DNA of 64,000 nucleotides, taken from Deltaproteobacteria bacterium (GTDB taxonomy: Bacteria; JAMCPX01). The DNA lies in assembly GCA_023382265.1 (NCBI GenBank), contig JAMCPX010000007.1, positions 27,519 through 91,518 on the forward strand, written 5' to 3'. The translations under genes and the position numbers were made by a program. Of this stretch, positions 8,448 through 19,549 are shown one piece after another. Numbering within the stretch: the stretch's first letter is position 1; each line of letters begins with the position of its first letter. Below the pieces are notes generated by a model, which saw nothing but the letters and a program-made list of their open reading frames with translations, was not told the origin of the DNA and ran no database searches.

Positions 8448-9813
8448 TATTGTAGTCGTAGACGACGATATAAAACAGGCAGAAATCATAGTAAAGATCC
8501 TTGGTGATGAAGGTTACTTCGCAAAGGGCACAAACAAACCTCATGAAGTTCTTGAACTTTCAAAAAACAATTCTATTGAACTTGTGATCAGTGATCAGGC
8601 AATGCCAGGCATGGACGGGATAAAGCTGTTAGAAGCACTCTCTACAATTACGGAACCACCTCTTGTGATAATCCTTACAGGGTACGGCACAATCTCAAAG
8701 GCTGTTGAAGCTATGAAAAAAAAGGCGTTTGACTATCTTACAAAACCGCTTGACAGGGATAGACTGCTAATGGTTGTAAAGAATGCACTTGAGCTTAAAA
8801 GGCTTGATAAAGAGAACAAAGAACTGCGGGCAATAATCAAGGGAGACCGGATAGACAGCATAATTGGCAGTTCGGGTGTAATAGAAGATGTAAAGAAGAT
8901 CATAAAAAAAGTAGCTCCAACAAACTCGACACTTTTAATAACAGGCGAGAGCGGAACCGGTAAAGAACTTGTAGCAAGAGCAGTACATAGACTCAGTCTA
9001 AGAAAGGATGCCACGTTCTCAGCAATAAATTGTGCAGCAATACCGGACACGCTTATAGAAAGCGAATTATTTGGATACGAGAAAGGTGCTTTTACAGGTG
9101 CCGTAACATCAAAACAAGGCATTATCGGGGCAACAGATAAAGGTACATTGTTTCTCGATGAAATAAGTGAATTAAGTACCAACATGCAGGCAAAGCTCCT
9201 GAGGCTGATTCAAAATAAGGAGATCAAACCACTCGGCAGCTCCAGCATAGTCCCGGTTGATGTAAGGATCATCTCTGCAACAAACAAACCCATAGAGCAG
9301 GAAATAAAAAACGGGAGATTCAGGGAAGACCTTTATTACAGATTAAATGTTATAACAATACAGATACCTCCATTAAGGGAAAGACAGACAGATATACCAA
9401 TCCTGATTGAATACTTTTTAAAAAAGTATAATTACGCCCACTCAAAACAGATAAAAAGCATAGATAATGATGCGATTGGCCTTCTTCTTAAATACGGTTG
9501 GCCCGGGAATGTAAGACAGCTTGAGTCTGTAATTGAAAGGGCTATATTGCTTACGGAGAGCGATGTGATAACAAAAAATGACCTGCCCATAGAAATAAAA
9601 ACTGCAAAATCCACAGTAATAGATCTCGGAATGTATGATTTTGAACTCCCAAATACCGGTATCAATTTTTACGAGCTTGAAAAAACAATACTTATAAAGG
9701 CAATGAAAAAAGCAGACGGCGTAATTACAAAAGCAGCGGGTTTACTTGGTATGAGCTATAGGACTTTACAGTACAGGCTTGAAAAATTCGGGATAAACAG
9801 GAAGCCTGATTAA
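8437..9813 (+). CDS. Sigma54-dependent response regulator (NtrC family)
   Basis: This is a bacterial enhancer-binding protein that activates RNA polymerase carrying sigma54. Domains: receiver (1-120; phosphoacceptor Asp53, Lys103), AAA+ central domain (about 140-375) with Walker A GESGTGKE (170-177), an intact GAFTGA loop (218-223) that contacts sigma54 and Walker B GTLFLDEI (236-243), and a C-terminal Fis-type helix-turn-helix (AAGLLGMSYRTLQYRLEKFG). All key parts are intact, so it should be an activator. It is translationally coupled to the preceding sensor kinase. Target genes are not evident; no clear -24/-12 element was found nearby. Confidence 0.93.
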   Translation: MRYNIVVVDDDIKQAEIIVKILGDEGYFAKGTNKPHEVLELSKNNSIELVISDQAMPGMDGIKLLEALSTITEPPLVIILTGYGTISKAVEAMKKKAFDYLTKPLDRDRLLMVVKNALELKRLDKENKELRAIIKGDRIDSIIGSSGVIEDVKKIIKKVAPTNSTLLITGESGTGKELVARAVHRLSLRKDATFSAINCAAIPDTLIESELFGYEKGAFTGAVTSKQGIIGATDKGTLFLDEISELSTNMQAKLLRLIQNKEIKPLGSSSIVPVDVRIISATNKPIEQEIKNGRFREDLYYRLNVITIQIPPLRERQTDIPILIEYFLKKYNYAHSKQIKSIDNDAIGLLLKYGWPGNVRQLESVIERAILLTESDVITKNDLPIEIKTAKSTVIDLGMYDFELPNTGINFYELEKTILIKAMKKADGVITKAAGLLGMSYRTLQYRLEKFGINRKPD

Positions 9814-9872
9814 TCGCAGTAAGCCCCGTAGAAAACCTTAAGCAGCGTTAATCCATAACGCGTTTGTCTCTG

Positions 9873-9911
9873 AAACGGAACATCCGTTTGAGATGCGGTT
9901 CAGGCGTTTTT
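9873..9911 (+). terminator. Possible terminator after the two-component operon
   Basis: AAACGGA (9873-9879), a 3-base loop and TCCGTTT (9883-9889) form a perfect 7-bp stem 60 bases after the regulator stop. A T-run (9906-9911) follows only after 16 more bases, so this is a weak or non-canonical terminator, or simply a palindrome. Confidence 0.35.
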
Positions 9912-10052
9912 TGCCGGGATCCCTTTATATTTGATACCTTGATTCGCAACCCAGACATTGCCGGATGCGTCTATCACTATGCCAGAAGGTAAAAGAATAA
10001 CCGCATCATATAGTCCCCTTATTTCATTAATTGCTTTAAGCGGATGGCTATT
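9900..10052 (-). pseudogene. Remnant of a beta-propeller (NHL/streptogramin-lyase-like) repeat protein
   Basis: Read on the minus strand, this stretch encodes LPSGIVIDASGNVWVANQG followed by a short tail and a stop at 9902-9900. The pattern PxGIxIDxxGNVWVAN is the repeat signature of NHL and virginiamycin-B-lyase-like propeller proteins. The frame is closed upstream by an in-frame TAA (10055-10053), although TGL-like repeat spacing continues in the same frame beyond it, and no start codon or signal sequence is present. It is best read as the decayed 3' end of a lost exported repeat protein. The family call rests on a single repeat. Confidence 0.55.
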
Positions 10053-10299
10053 TTACCTCGTAAGACCCGTAAAAACAATAATATTTATAAGGCTAATGCA
10101 ATCTCTTATCACACTTTGGAAATATCCATGTCCTCAATATAATTGACTTGATCGGCGGTATGCTTTAGAAATGGATAAATGCTGAAGACATACCTGCAGG
10201 AAACATATAATGATGCAGTTATACACAAAGAAACGAATATCCTCGCAGCAAGCAGTGGGGTATCCGTTATACCAAAGCTTGCGGGCATACATCCTCTGA

Positions 10300-10357
10300 A
10301 TTCCAGCTTTTGCGGGAATGGAAATATAGGCACTTTACCCCGGCGTAAACGTCGAGG
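10300..10357. repeat. Pair of small intergenic hairpin repeats
   Basis: Two adjacent hairpins precede ligA. The first, at 10300-10319, pairs ATTCCAGC with GCGGGAAT around TTTT with one mismatch. The second, at 10338-10357, pairs CCCCGGCG with CGTCGAGG around TAAA with one mismatch and one G-T pair. Both look like the REP-type intergenic palindromes common in proteobacterial genomes. Multiplicity in the genome cannot be seen from this window. Confidence 0.45.
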
Positions 10358-10387
10358 AAATCTTTTGATTAAAGCAATAAAGGTTAA

Positions 10388-12409
<2,022 letters not shown>

Positions 12410-12429
12410 TGCCGTCATAAGACAGAAAT

Positions 12430-12462
12430 AAAAAGCCCCGCAGCAATGCGCGGGGCTTTTTT
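12430..12462. terminator. Bidirectional intrinsic terminator between ligA and hppA
   Basis: GCCCCGC (12435-12441) and GCGGGGC (12450-12456) form a GC-rich stem, flanked by AAAAA on the left and TTTTTT (12457-12462) on the right. It can end transcription of both convergent genes, ligA (plus) and hppA (minus). Confidence 0.93.
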
Positions 12463-12484
12463 AATTCAAAACAAGTTTATAAAT

Positions 12485-14656
12485 TTACAGGAACAATGGT
12501 GCCATGACAAGTGTAACCGTAGCCAATAATTTAATAAGAACGTGGATAGATGGACCTGCTGTATCCTTGAATGGGTCGCCTACCGTATCACCTACAACCG
12601 CTGCCTTGTGTGCATCGGATCCCTTGCCTCCAAACATACCTGTTTCTATGTACTTCTTTGCATTATCCCATGCACCACCGCCGTTGTTCATAACCACGGC
12701 AAGCAATACGCCGGTAATTGTTCCAACCATTAGAAAACCTCCAACTGCCTGTGCACCAACATCAAACCTCTTAAAAATTAACCCTATAACAATCGGTGAA
12801 AGTATTGGCAGGATACCCGGAAGTATCATCTTCTTAAGGGCTGTCTTTGTAACAATATCAACTGTTCGTGCATAATCCGGCTTTGAAGTGCCTTTCATAA
12901 TGCCCGGGTTTTCCTTAAATTGCGCCCTGACATCGCTTATTACCGAATACGCTGCTTTACCGACAGCACTTATTGCGAGCGATGCAAATATAAATACCAG
13001 CATTCCACCAAACATAGCAGCGACAAATATATGTACCTCTGCAAGATTGATGGTATGTGCCATAGTATAAATCTGTTGTGCAGTATAGCTTGCAAAGTTC
13101 TTTGATTTCTGCATCAATTCGCCGACATCGTCAAGGTATGCATTGAATAGCAGGAATGCCGCAAGTGCCGCACTGCCTATTGCATAGCCTTTTGTCAATG
13201 CCTTTGTTGTATTACCAACAGCATCAAGCCTGTCGGTCTTCTTCCTGATCTCTTCCGGCTGTTGTGACATCTCGATGATGCCTCCTGCATTATCCGTTAT
13301 CGGACCGAATGTATCCATTGCAAGGATGTAAGCGGAGGTTGAAAGCATACCCATTGTTGCAATCGCAGTTCCAAAAAATCCGCCGCCTGATATAGCAACT
13401 TTTCCAGGATGCATTGCCATTTCGAGATCACTTCCCTTGATTCCAAAGTAGTAGGAAAGAATCAGTGCGATCGATATTACTATTACAGGCAGTACCGTAT
13501 TCTCAAGTGCCACTGCAAAACCCGTAATAATAACGGTCGCAGGCCCTGTCTTTGCAGATTCTGCAATTGATTTAACAGGCCTGTATTTGTATTCCGTATA
13601 GTACTGTGTGATATACACAAACAGGATACTTGTTACAATACCAACCAGACCAGCGTAGAAGAACCATATATTCCCGTTAAGCATAAGGTCTGTTGCAGCG
13701 TAAAAACCGATTGCAGCAAGTATGCTTGTAAGAAAATAACCATTGTTCAATGCCTGCATAGGATCTCCATCTTCTTTTGTCTTTACAACCATAACGCCAA
13801 ACATAGCTGCAATAAGACCGAATGCCCTTGCAAGCAGAGGAAACAGTATGCCCTTCAATCCAAAATGAGGATAAAGTGCTATTCCAAGTATCATGGCTCC
13901 AATGTTTTCTGCTGCGGTTGATTCAAATAAGTCAGCTCCCCTGCCTGCGCAGTCACCGACATTGTCACCGACAAGGTCTGCTATAACAGCAGGGTTTCTT
14001 GGGTCATCCTCAGGAATTCCCGCCTCTACCTTACCCACGAGGTCTGCACCGACATCAGCGGCCTTCGTATAAATACCGCCGCCAAGCTGGGCAAACAAAG
14101 CAACAAAACTGGCGCCAAATCCGTACCCAACAAGCATGTATGGTACATGGGTTGGATTACCAAGACCGCCGTATATCAAGAATAATATAGATATACCGAG
14201 CAAACTCATTGCAACAATTGTTATACCTGAAACAGCGCCCCCGCGTAGCGATACCTTCAATGCCTCATCAAGGCTCCGTGTTGATGCGGCTGCGGTTCTT
14301 ACGTTCGATCTGATAGCAATATGCATACCCACATAACCTGCGAGTGCAGATGAGAATGAGCCGAATATAAAGGCTATGCCGGTTTTTATTGCAAGGCTTG
14401 TATCGTGCTGTACACCGTAGTATATACCAAAGATGATAATGGCTGTAAGAATCGCGAGTGATATAATCGTTTTGTACTGCCTGTTCAAAAATGCGACAGC
14501 GCCCTCTTTAATCGCGTTACTGATTTCCTGCATCTTCGGTGTTCCCATATCCTTTTTAAGAACCCACCTTGCCAACCAGCCTGCGTATCCCAGTGATACG
14601 AGACTGACCGCAATGATGCAAGTCAATATTATTTGAGCTTCTTGTCCCTGTGTCAT
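12485..14656 (-). CDS. hppA: Membrane-bound proton-translocating pyrophosphatase, K+-independent type
   Basis: This pump hydrolyses pyrophosphate and drives H+ across the cytoplasmic membrane. The 723-residue protein is highly hydrophobic with about 16 helices. The catalytic loops are intact: [36 protein letters not shown], and the C-terminal [20 protein letters not shown]. The ion-dependence position reads [10 protein letters not shown] with Lys485 where K+-dependent enzymes have Ala, so established rules place it in the K+-independent, H+-pumping class. A strong AAGGAGG precedes the start. The start overlaps the stop of the upstream exchanger-like gene by 4 bases, suggesting translational coupling. 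Confidence 0.95.
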   Translation of the reverse strand: MTQGQEAQIILTCIIAVSLVSLGYAGWLARWVLKKDMGTPKMQEISNAIKEGAVAFLNRQYKTIISLAILTAIIIFGIYYGVQHDTSLAIKTGIAFIFGSFSSALAGYVGMHIAIRSNVRTAAASTRSLDEALKVSLRGGAVSGITIVAMSLLGISILFLIYGGLGNPTHVPYMLVGYGFGASFVALFAQLGGGIYTKAADVGADLVGKVEAGIPEDDPRNPAVIADLVGDNVGDCAGRGADLFESTAAENIGAMILGIALYPHFGLKGILFPLLARAFGLIAAMFGVMVVKTKEDGDPMQALNNGYFLTSILAAIGFYAATDLMLNGNIWFFYAGLVGIVTSILFVYITQYYTEYKYRPVKSIAESAKTGPATVIITGFAVALENTVLPVIVISIALILSYYFGIKGSDLEMAMHPGKVAISGGGFFGTAIATMGMLSTSAYILAMDTFGPITDNAGGIIEMSQQPEEIRKKTDRLDAVGNTTKALTKGYAIGSAALAAFLLFNAYLDDVGELMQKSKNFASYTAQQIYTMAHTINLAEVHIFVAAMFGGMLVFIFASLAISAVGKAAYSVISDVRAQFKENPGIMKGTSKPDYARTVDIVTKTALKKMILPGILPILSPIVIGLIFKRFDVGAQAVGGFLMVGTITGVLLAVVMNNGGGAWDNAKKYIETGMFGGKGSDAHKAAVVGDTVGDPFKDTAGPSIHVLIKLLATVTLVMAPLFL

Positions 14657-15825
14657 ACTTCCTCCTTCTTTATTTTTATATATTTTTTATAAACCAAGAC
14701 AAAATCGTTTAACGCATCCATACCTTTAAATCCGGCAACAATCATCACCGACTCTAACAAAGCCCATCCTAAAAATATCCCCATAACAATCCCTCTTAAA
14801 TCGGGGAATATAAACTGTATAAGCCACATAACGAATACTAAACTTGCTTCATACAAAGTAAATCGCATGTCAATCAAAAGTAAAGCAACCGTTATACATT
14901 GAGCAAAAGTTAGCAGCATTTCCATCTTCTGATAAGTATCAAAATGTATTGGCGATATGTGCCCGATCGAAACCGCATATATAAAAGGAAGCAGTGCCGG
15001 AAGAATTGTCAGTTGATTAATCGTTGATGAGGTTAAATTCATCAGCCCCATTGCTGCACCAGTCTTTTTTTTTGCCCAATAAAATGCACTTAGTTTTTCC
15101 GGAAACTCGGACAGGAAGGGCGCAACCCATTGAATGAATATAAAGTTTGAGACCCCGAGTGTAGCAGCTATGCCCATCATACTTCCTATAAATGGACCAA
15201 CCACGAGTATAAGACCAAGCCCTCCTGCCAAAAATAGCATAACAATTGTGACAGTTCTCTGAAAAGGCTTCATGGATATAACTTTACGCGGGACATACTC
15301 TATATGTTCTTCTTTGTCAGAGGAGGGTAATCTGAATAACAGCATTAAATATATAGCATAGACACTAATCATAAAAAGGCCATCATACATGTTTAGACTC
15401 CCTTTAAGATAAATAAAAAATAAATAGATTGTACCAAGGAGGAAAAATACCACTTCAATGGAGTGAGTCTCATTGATTATAATGGTAGAGCCGTTTTTAT
15501 GTTTTCTATTGTACAGGTATGAAACAAAAAATACCAGCGGAAGCCCAACGCCTGTTAATAATCTCAAGGAGCCTGTAAAATTTGCAAGCAGCAAATGCAC
15601 TTGCTGTTTCCATGCAAGATCAGCCTCTACCATAAATTCAGGTGCTGTTTGAAACCATGCAAGTAATGCAAGTGCAAGCCCTTGCGAAAGAAAAAATTGT
15701 GCAGACTCAGCGGCCCATGCAATTATGAATGCGAGAATCACTATAAGAGGAAAGGTCCATAAGGCATGGATTGAATGCATCTCTCCGTATAAAAGAACAG
15801 GCAGCATATTCAAGCATTCTGACAT
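14653..15825 (-). CDS. Na+/Ca2+ exchanger-family (CaCA-like) membrane protein
   Basis: This 390-residue polytopic membrane protein resembles the cation/Ca2+ exchanger superfamily. Two inverted half repeats are visible: WAAESAQFFLSQGLA with QTAPEFMVEA in the first half, and APFLSEFPEKLSAFYWAKK with MNLTSSTINQLT in the second. These correspond to the alpha repeats that carry the acidic ion-binding residues, in divergent form. About 10 helices are likely, with a charged loop near residues 175-190. Overlap with hppA (4 bases) implies coupled expression. The transported ions are unknown. The start is uncertain: there is no clear ribosome-binding site and Met7 is an alternative. Confidence 0.72.
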   Translation of the reverse strand: MSECLNMLPVLLYGEMHSIHALWTFPLIVILAFIIAWAAESAQFFLSQGLALALLAWFQTAPEFMVEADLAWKQQVHLLLANFTGSLRLLTGVGLPLVFFVSYLYNRKHKNGSTIIINETHSIEVVFFLLGTIYLFFIYLKGSLNMYDGLFMISVYAIYLMLLFRLPSSDKEEHIEYVPRKVISMKPFQRTVTIVMLFLAGGLGLILVVGPFIGSMMGIAATLGVSNFIFIQWVAPFLSEFPEKLSAFYWAKKKTGAAMGLMNLTSSTINQLTILPALLPFIYAVSIGHISPIHFDTYQKMEMLLTFAQCITVALLLIDMRFTLYEASLVFVMWLIQFIFPDLRGIVMGIFLGWALLESVMIVAGFKGMDALNDFVLVYKKYIKIKKEEV

Positions 15826-15869
15826 AACTGTTGTTAGCTTTTAAATAATTTAAAAGTCAATTCTTATTG

Positions 15870-16136
15870 TTATTCATCTTCTACGAAGCTTAGCTGATTT
15901 ATTGCATTATTTGTCAGCTCATCGACAAGCTCCATATTGTTATTAGCGATATCATCTCTTATCCGGGTGAGCGATTTCAAATCATAACCTTTAAGGTTCT
16001 CTGTGAGCTTTTTCTTAATATTCTCTATATCATCAGAAAACAACTCCTCAAATTCCTCCTCATTATCCCATGCGATCTGTTTGTATCTATCAATACACGT
16101 CTTAACTATGTAATCTACAATATCATCCATAATCAC
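15870..16136 (-). CDS. Small acidic protein of unknown function
   Basis: This 88-residue, helix-rich, acidic protein contains YKQIAWDNEEEFEELF and regularly spaced Leu/Ile residues. No family is recognised and there are no Cys residues outside CIDR. A ribosome-binding site (AAGGAAGTG) lies upstream of closely spaced ATG codons, so initiation may be at Met1 or Met3. It is 44 bases upstream of the exchanger-like gene on the same strand and may be co-transcribed. Function unknown. Confidence 0.6.
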   Translation of the reverse strand: MIMDDIVDYIVKTCIDRYKQIAWDNEEEFEELFSDDIENIKKKLTENLKGYDLKSLTRIRDDIANNNMELVDELTNNAINQLSFVEDE

Positions 16137-16392
16137 TTCCTTGTATTTTTCAAAAGTTCTATCTGAAAATAGAGATCAATTCAAGAATAAACAGATTATT
16201 AGAGCAGCCTCAAACATACAATAAAGATACATTTGTACAACATTAACCGCACTGCAAAGATAAACCGGGGTGACAGGCTTATCAGGCTGACCAGAAATAG
16301 CGTTTTTATCCTGTTTTGATTTGCTAACCGATTGGTTGTATTTAGGCTGATTTTGGGAAATTTGAATTCTCGGTTACATATTGTATAGGTTC
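16137..16392. other. Divergent intergenic region upstream of sufS
   Basis: This region lies between the small acidic protein (minus) and sufS (plus). It is AT-rich, with a GGGGTGACAGGC stretch near 16268 that superficially recalls a thiamine-riboswitch start, but the conserved second half is missing. No gene or RNA is supported. The sufS promoter candidate lies at its right end. Confidence 0.4.
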
Positions 16393-16421
16393 TTGATTTA
16401 TAGTATTTCATGGCTTATGTA
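16393..16421 (+). promoter_or_regulatory. Candidate sigma70-type promoter of the suf-thi operon
   Basis: TTGATT (16393-16398), a 17-base spacer and TATGTA (16416-16421) lie immediately upstream of sufS. Transcription would start near 16428, leaving a leader of about 20 bases that still includes the GGAG ribosome-binding site at 16438-16441. Confidence 0.4.
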
Positions 16422-16447
16422 TATTTTAATTCAGATTGGAGCTTATA

Positions 16448-17677
16448 ATGGATATTGAACGAATAAGAAAAGATTTCCCCGTTTTATCACGCATTGTCAG
16501 GGATAAACTGCTTGTTTATCTTGACAACGCGGCAACAACACAAAAACCGATTCAGGTAATAGAGGCGATAAGCGATCTATATAAACGATACAATGCAAAT
16601 GTGCATAGAGGTGTTTATCTGCTCGCAGAAGAAGCAACAGACGCACATGAGGCGGCAAGAGAGGCTGTAAGAAGATTTATAGATGCACCTTCTACGGAAG
16701 AGATTATCTTTACAAGGAATACAACAGAGTCGATTAACCTTATTGCATACACATGGGCAGAGGCAAATTTAAAAAGCGGGGATGAGATTATTCTAAGCAT
16801 AATGGAGCATCATAGCAATTATATCCCGTGGTTCAGAATAGCACAGAGGAAGCATGCAAGCATAAAGATCGTTCCCGCAACTTCAGAGGGTATTTTTGAT
16901 ATGCAGGCATTCAAAGGTATGCTATCTGAAAGGACAAGGCTTGTAACAGTTACACAGATGTCAAATGTCTACGGCACAATAAATCCGGTAGAAGAGATAA
17001 CACGGCTTTCACATGAAGCAGGCGCTACTGTTATTGTGGACGGAGCGCAGAGTGCTCCACATATGAAGGTGGATGTTAAAAAGATAGGTTGTGACTTTTT
17101 TGCATTTTCGGGTCATAAGATGCTTGGACCAACAGGTATTGGAGTTCTATACGCAAAGAAATCATATCTCAGCAACATGGAGCCGTTTTTAACAGGCGGA
17201 GAAATGATACTCAAGGTTACACTTAATAATGTCATTTATAATGAACTGCCCTGGAAGTTTGAAGCAGGTACGCCTGACTATGAAGGTTCCATCGGTTTAA
17301 AAGCAGCAATAGAGTATCTCGAATCCATAGGAATGGATAATATTGCAGAGTACGAACATGAGCTGACCGTGTATGGGTTAAAAAAAATGAAAGAGGTGCC
17401 GGGCATAATAATTTATGGGCCTGATGATCCGTCCAAAAAAGGCGGGATCATCGCATTTAATATAGACGGCATGCATTCCCATGATATTGCAACAATACTT
17501 GACAGCGAGGGAATAGCAATAAGGGCAGGTCATCATTGTGCACAGCCGCTCATGATTGTTTGTGATGTTTCTGCAATGGCAAGGGCGAGTTTTTATTTTT
17601 ACAATACAAAGCAGGAGATTGATAAGCTTGTACAGACACTAAAAAAGGCAAAGGAGATGTTTACGCATGGCACTTGA
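16448..17677 (+). CDS. sufS: Cysteine desulfurase SufS
   Basis: This PLP enzyme takes sulfur from L-cysteine as a persulfide for Fe-S cluster and sulfur-cofactor synthesis. Key residues: PLP lysine Lys224 in SGHKMLGPTG, active-site Cys364 in RAGHHCAQPLM, and the LDNAATTQKP start of the fold. It has 409 residues, typical for SufS. The ATG at 16448 is chosen because GGAG sits six bases upstream; a TTG 12 bases earlier is in frame but has no such site. The stop overlaps the start of sufU by 11 bases, so the pair is coupled. No sufBCD genes are in the window. Confidence 0.95.
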   Translation: MDIERIRKDFPVLSRIVRDKLLVYLDNAATTQKPIQVIEAISDLYKRYNANVHRGVYLLAEEATDAHEAAREAVRRFIDAPSTEEIIFTRNTTESINLIAYTWAEANLKSGDEIILSIMEHHSNYIPWFRIAQRKHASIKIVPATSEGIFDMQAFKGMLSERTRLVTVTQMSNVYGTINPVEEITRLSHEAGATVIVDGAQSAPHMKVDVKKIGCDFFAFSGHKMLGPTGIGVLYAKKSYLSNMEPFLTGGEMILKVTLNNVIYNELPWKFEAGTPDYEGSIGLKAAIEYLESIGMDNIAEYEHELTVYGLKKMKEVPGIIIYGPDDPSKKGGIIAFNIDGMHSHDIATILDSEGIAIRAGHHCAQPLMIVCDVSAMARASFYFYNTKQEIDKLVQTLKKAKEMFTHGT

Positions 17678-18089
17678 AGATTTATATAAAGAGATTGTTA
17701 TAGAACACTATCAGCATCCAAAACATCATGGGCATCTTGAGCACTTTGAAGCAAAAGCAGAGGGTTCAAACCCATTATGCGGAGACGAAATAGGGATAGA
17801 GCTTCAATTCGATGGAGACGTCATAAAACAGATCATGTTTACAGGCGGTGGCTGCTCAATAAGCCAATCCGCCATTGACATGCTTGCAGATATAGTAAAA
17901 GGAAAGTCTACAACAGAGATACATAAGATTATCGAGGAATACAAAAAGATGCTACAGGGGGAGCAGCACGATCCGGATATCATCGGTGATCTTGAGGCAC
18001 TTTCAGAAGTAAAAAAATATCCCGCAAGGGTAAAGTGCGCCAGTTTAAGCTATGCGGTGCTTGAGCAGGCAATAAATCAGAAAAAATAA
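17667..18089 (+). CDS. sufU: SufU-type sulfur acceptor protein
   Basis: SufU is a zinc-containing partner that accepts persulfide sulfur from SufS. The 140-residue protein carries Cys38 and Asp40 (NPLCGDEI), Cys63 (GGGCSIS) and Cys124 (RVKCASL), the conserved zinc/sulfur ligands. The insertion between the second and third Cys (KGKSTTEIHKIIEEYKKML) distinguishes SufU from IscU. It is translationally coupled to sufS by an 11-base overlap. The thiM gene follows after 12 bases, preceded by a clear GGAGGAG. Confidence 0.93.
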   Translation: MALEDLYKEIVIEHYQHPKHHGHLEHFEAKAEGSNPLCGDEIGIELQFDGDVIKQIMFTGGGCSISQSAIDMLADIVKGKSTTEIHKIIEEYKKMLQGEQHDPDIIGDLEALSEVKKYPARVKCASLSYAVLEQAINQKK

Positions 18090-18101
18090 TCGGAGGAGAT
18101 A

Positions 18102-18887
18102 ATGGTTCAATATTATGATGACCTTTTAAAGATCAGAAAAACAAAACCGCTTGTGCACCACATAACAAACTATGTTGTCATGAACGTCAGTGCCAATATA
18201 ACACTTGCACTCGGGGCATCCCCTGTAATGGCTCATGCAAAGCCGGAGGTAGAGGATATGGCATCAATTGCCCAGGTGCTTTACCTGAATATAGGTACAC
18301 TGAGTGATGAGTGGATCGAAGCAATGATCATGGCAGGTAAAATGGCTAATAGATCGCACGTTCCTGTGCTGCTTGATCCTGTTGGTGCCGGAGCAACTAT
18401 ATACAGAACACAAACCGCCAACCGGATATTAAAAGAAGTAAAGGTTAATGTGCTTAAAGGCAATGGAGGTGAGATGCAGTCGCTCGCAGGTGAAGATGTA
18501 AAGGTAAAAGGTGTTGATTCTACAACATCGGCAAGTCCAGACATTGCATCTGCACTTGCAAGTAAATATGGACTTATTGCCGTTGTAACAGGAAAAGATG
18601 ACTATGTGTCCGACGGCAAAAAAACAGCGGTTATAAGTAACGGTACGGATATGTTTCAGAAAATAACCGGTGCCGGTTGTATGCTCGGATCTATTATTGC
18701 ATCATTTATGGCTATTAATAATGATTATTTTACAGCTTCTATACAAGGACTCGTATCATTTGAGATAGCAGGTGAAAAGGCAGTGACAAAGTCAAAACTT
18801 CCTGGTGGTTTTATGCCTGCACTAATCGATGCAATATCAATACTTGATGAAGATGCATATAAACTTGCAAAGGTAAAGATAAAGTGA
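18102..18887 (+). CDS. thiM: Hydroxyethylthiazole kinase ThiM
   Basis: ThiM phosphorylates 4-methyl-5-(2-hydroxyethyl)thiazole for thiamine salvage. Diagnostic segments are PLVHHITNYVVMNVSAN at the N-terminus, LLDPVGAGAT (ATP/Mg site), LKGNGGEM and the catalytic KITGAGCMLGS near residue 186 (the reactive Cys is kept). The 261-residue length is normal. Its stop overlaps the GTG start of thiE by 4 bases. No thiazole synthase (thiG/thiS) or ThiD is in the window, so the pair points to salvage rather than de novo synthesis here. Confidence 0.95.
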   Translation: MVQYYDDLLKIRKTKPLVHHITNYVVMNVSANITLALGASPVMAHAKPEVEDMASIAQVLYLNIGTLSDEWIEAMIMAGKMANRSHVPVLLDPVGAGATIYRTQTANRILKEVKVNVLKGNGGEMQSLAGEDVKVKGVDSTTSASPDIASALASKYGLIAVVTGKDDYVSDGKKTAVISNGTDMFQKITGAGCMLGSIIASFMAINNDYFTASIQGLVSFEIAGEKAVTKSKLPGGFMPALIDAISILDEDAYKLAKVKIK

Positions 18888-19507
18888 GGGGCAACAAACC
18901 ACAAATACCGCCCGGCATTTACGGTATTACATCAAGGGATTTCGGTTACACCCATGAACAAACAGCCGTGTATTTATTAAAGGCGGGTGTAAAGGTCATC
19001 CAGTATAGAGAAAAACACGCCGACACGCGGATTCAATACAAAGAAGCTAAAAGAATAAAAGAGCTGTGCATTGCTTACGGTGCTTTATTCATAATAAATG
19101 ATAGAATGGATATAGCCCTTGCCGTTGATGCAGACGGTATTCATATAGGCCAGGATGATATGCCAATTGAAGTGGTAAAACGGTACATGGATGGAAAGAT
19201 TATAGGTGTATCGGTAAGAACTGAACAAGAGGCAATAATAGCACAAACAAACGGTGCCGATTATCTCGGTGCAGGTGCTGTGTATCCAACAACAACAAAA
19301 GAGGATGCACTAAGTATAGGGCTTGAGGGACTGGCAAAGATCATAAATGCTACAACCTGTCCTGTCGTTGCCATAGGCGGAATAACAATGGATAAAATTC
19401 CAGCATTAAAAGGACTTGATTTGCACGGCATGGCGGTTATATCGGCTATTGCTGGTGCTCCTGACCCGGAGAGATCTGCGAAAAAATTTATTCAATTATT
19501 TGGATAA
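18884..19507 (+). CDS. thiE: Thiamine-phosphate synthase ThiE
   Basis: ThiE joins HMP pyrophosphate and thiazole phosphate to give thiamine phosphate. This 207-residue TIM barrel has VIQYREK (pyrophosphate binding), FIINDRMDIALAVDADGIHIGQDD, YLGAGAVYPTTTK and VVAIGGIT, all signature loops. The gene starts with GTG, overlapping the thiM stop (GTGA). It completes the last two steps of thiamine salvage together with thiM. Confidence 0.95.
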   Translation: MRGNKPQIPPGIYGITSRDFGYTHEQTAVYLLKAGVKVIQYREKHADTRIQYKEAKRIKELCIAYGALFIINDRMDIALAVDADGIHIGQDDMPIEVVKRYMDGKIIGVSVRTEQEAIIAQTNGADYLGAGAVYPTTTKEDALSIGLEGLAKIINATTCPVVAIGGITMDKIPALKGLDLHGMAVISAIAGAPDPERSAKKFIQLFG

Positions 19508-19549
19508 TGATCCGGGCTTACCGTATGAGATTTTTTAAACAATAAAATT

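Noticed and set aside
16260..16380. Possible thiamine pyrophosphate riboswitch upstream of sufS-thiM
   Set aside because: A GGGGTGACAGGC-like start is present, but the conserved CTGAGA and the second-half motifs are absent, and it lies upstream of the promoter candidate, so it would not be transcribed with the operon from that promoter.
16199..16411. 70-codon minus-strand ORF
   Set aside because: No ribosome-binding site, no family pattern, and it covers the likely sufS promoter.
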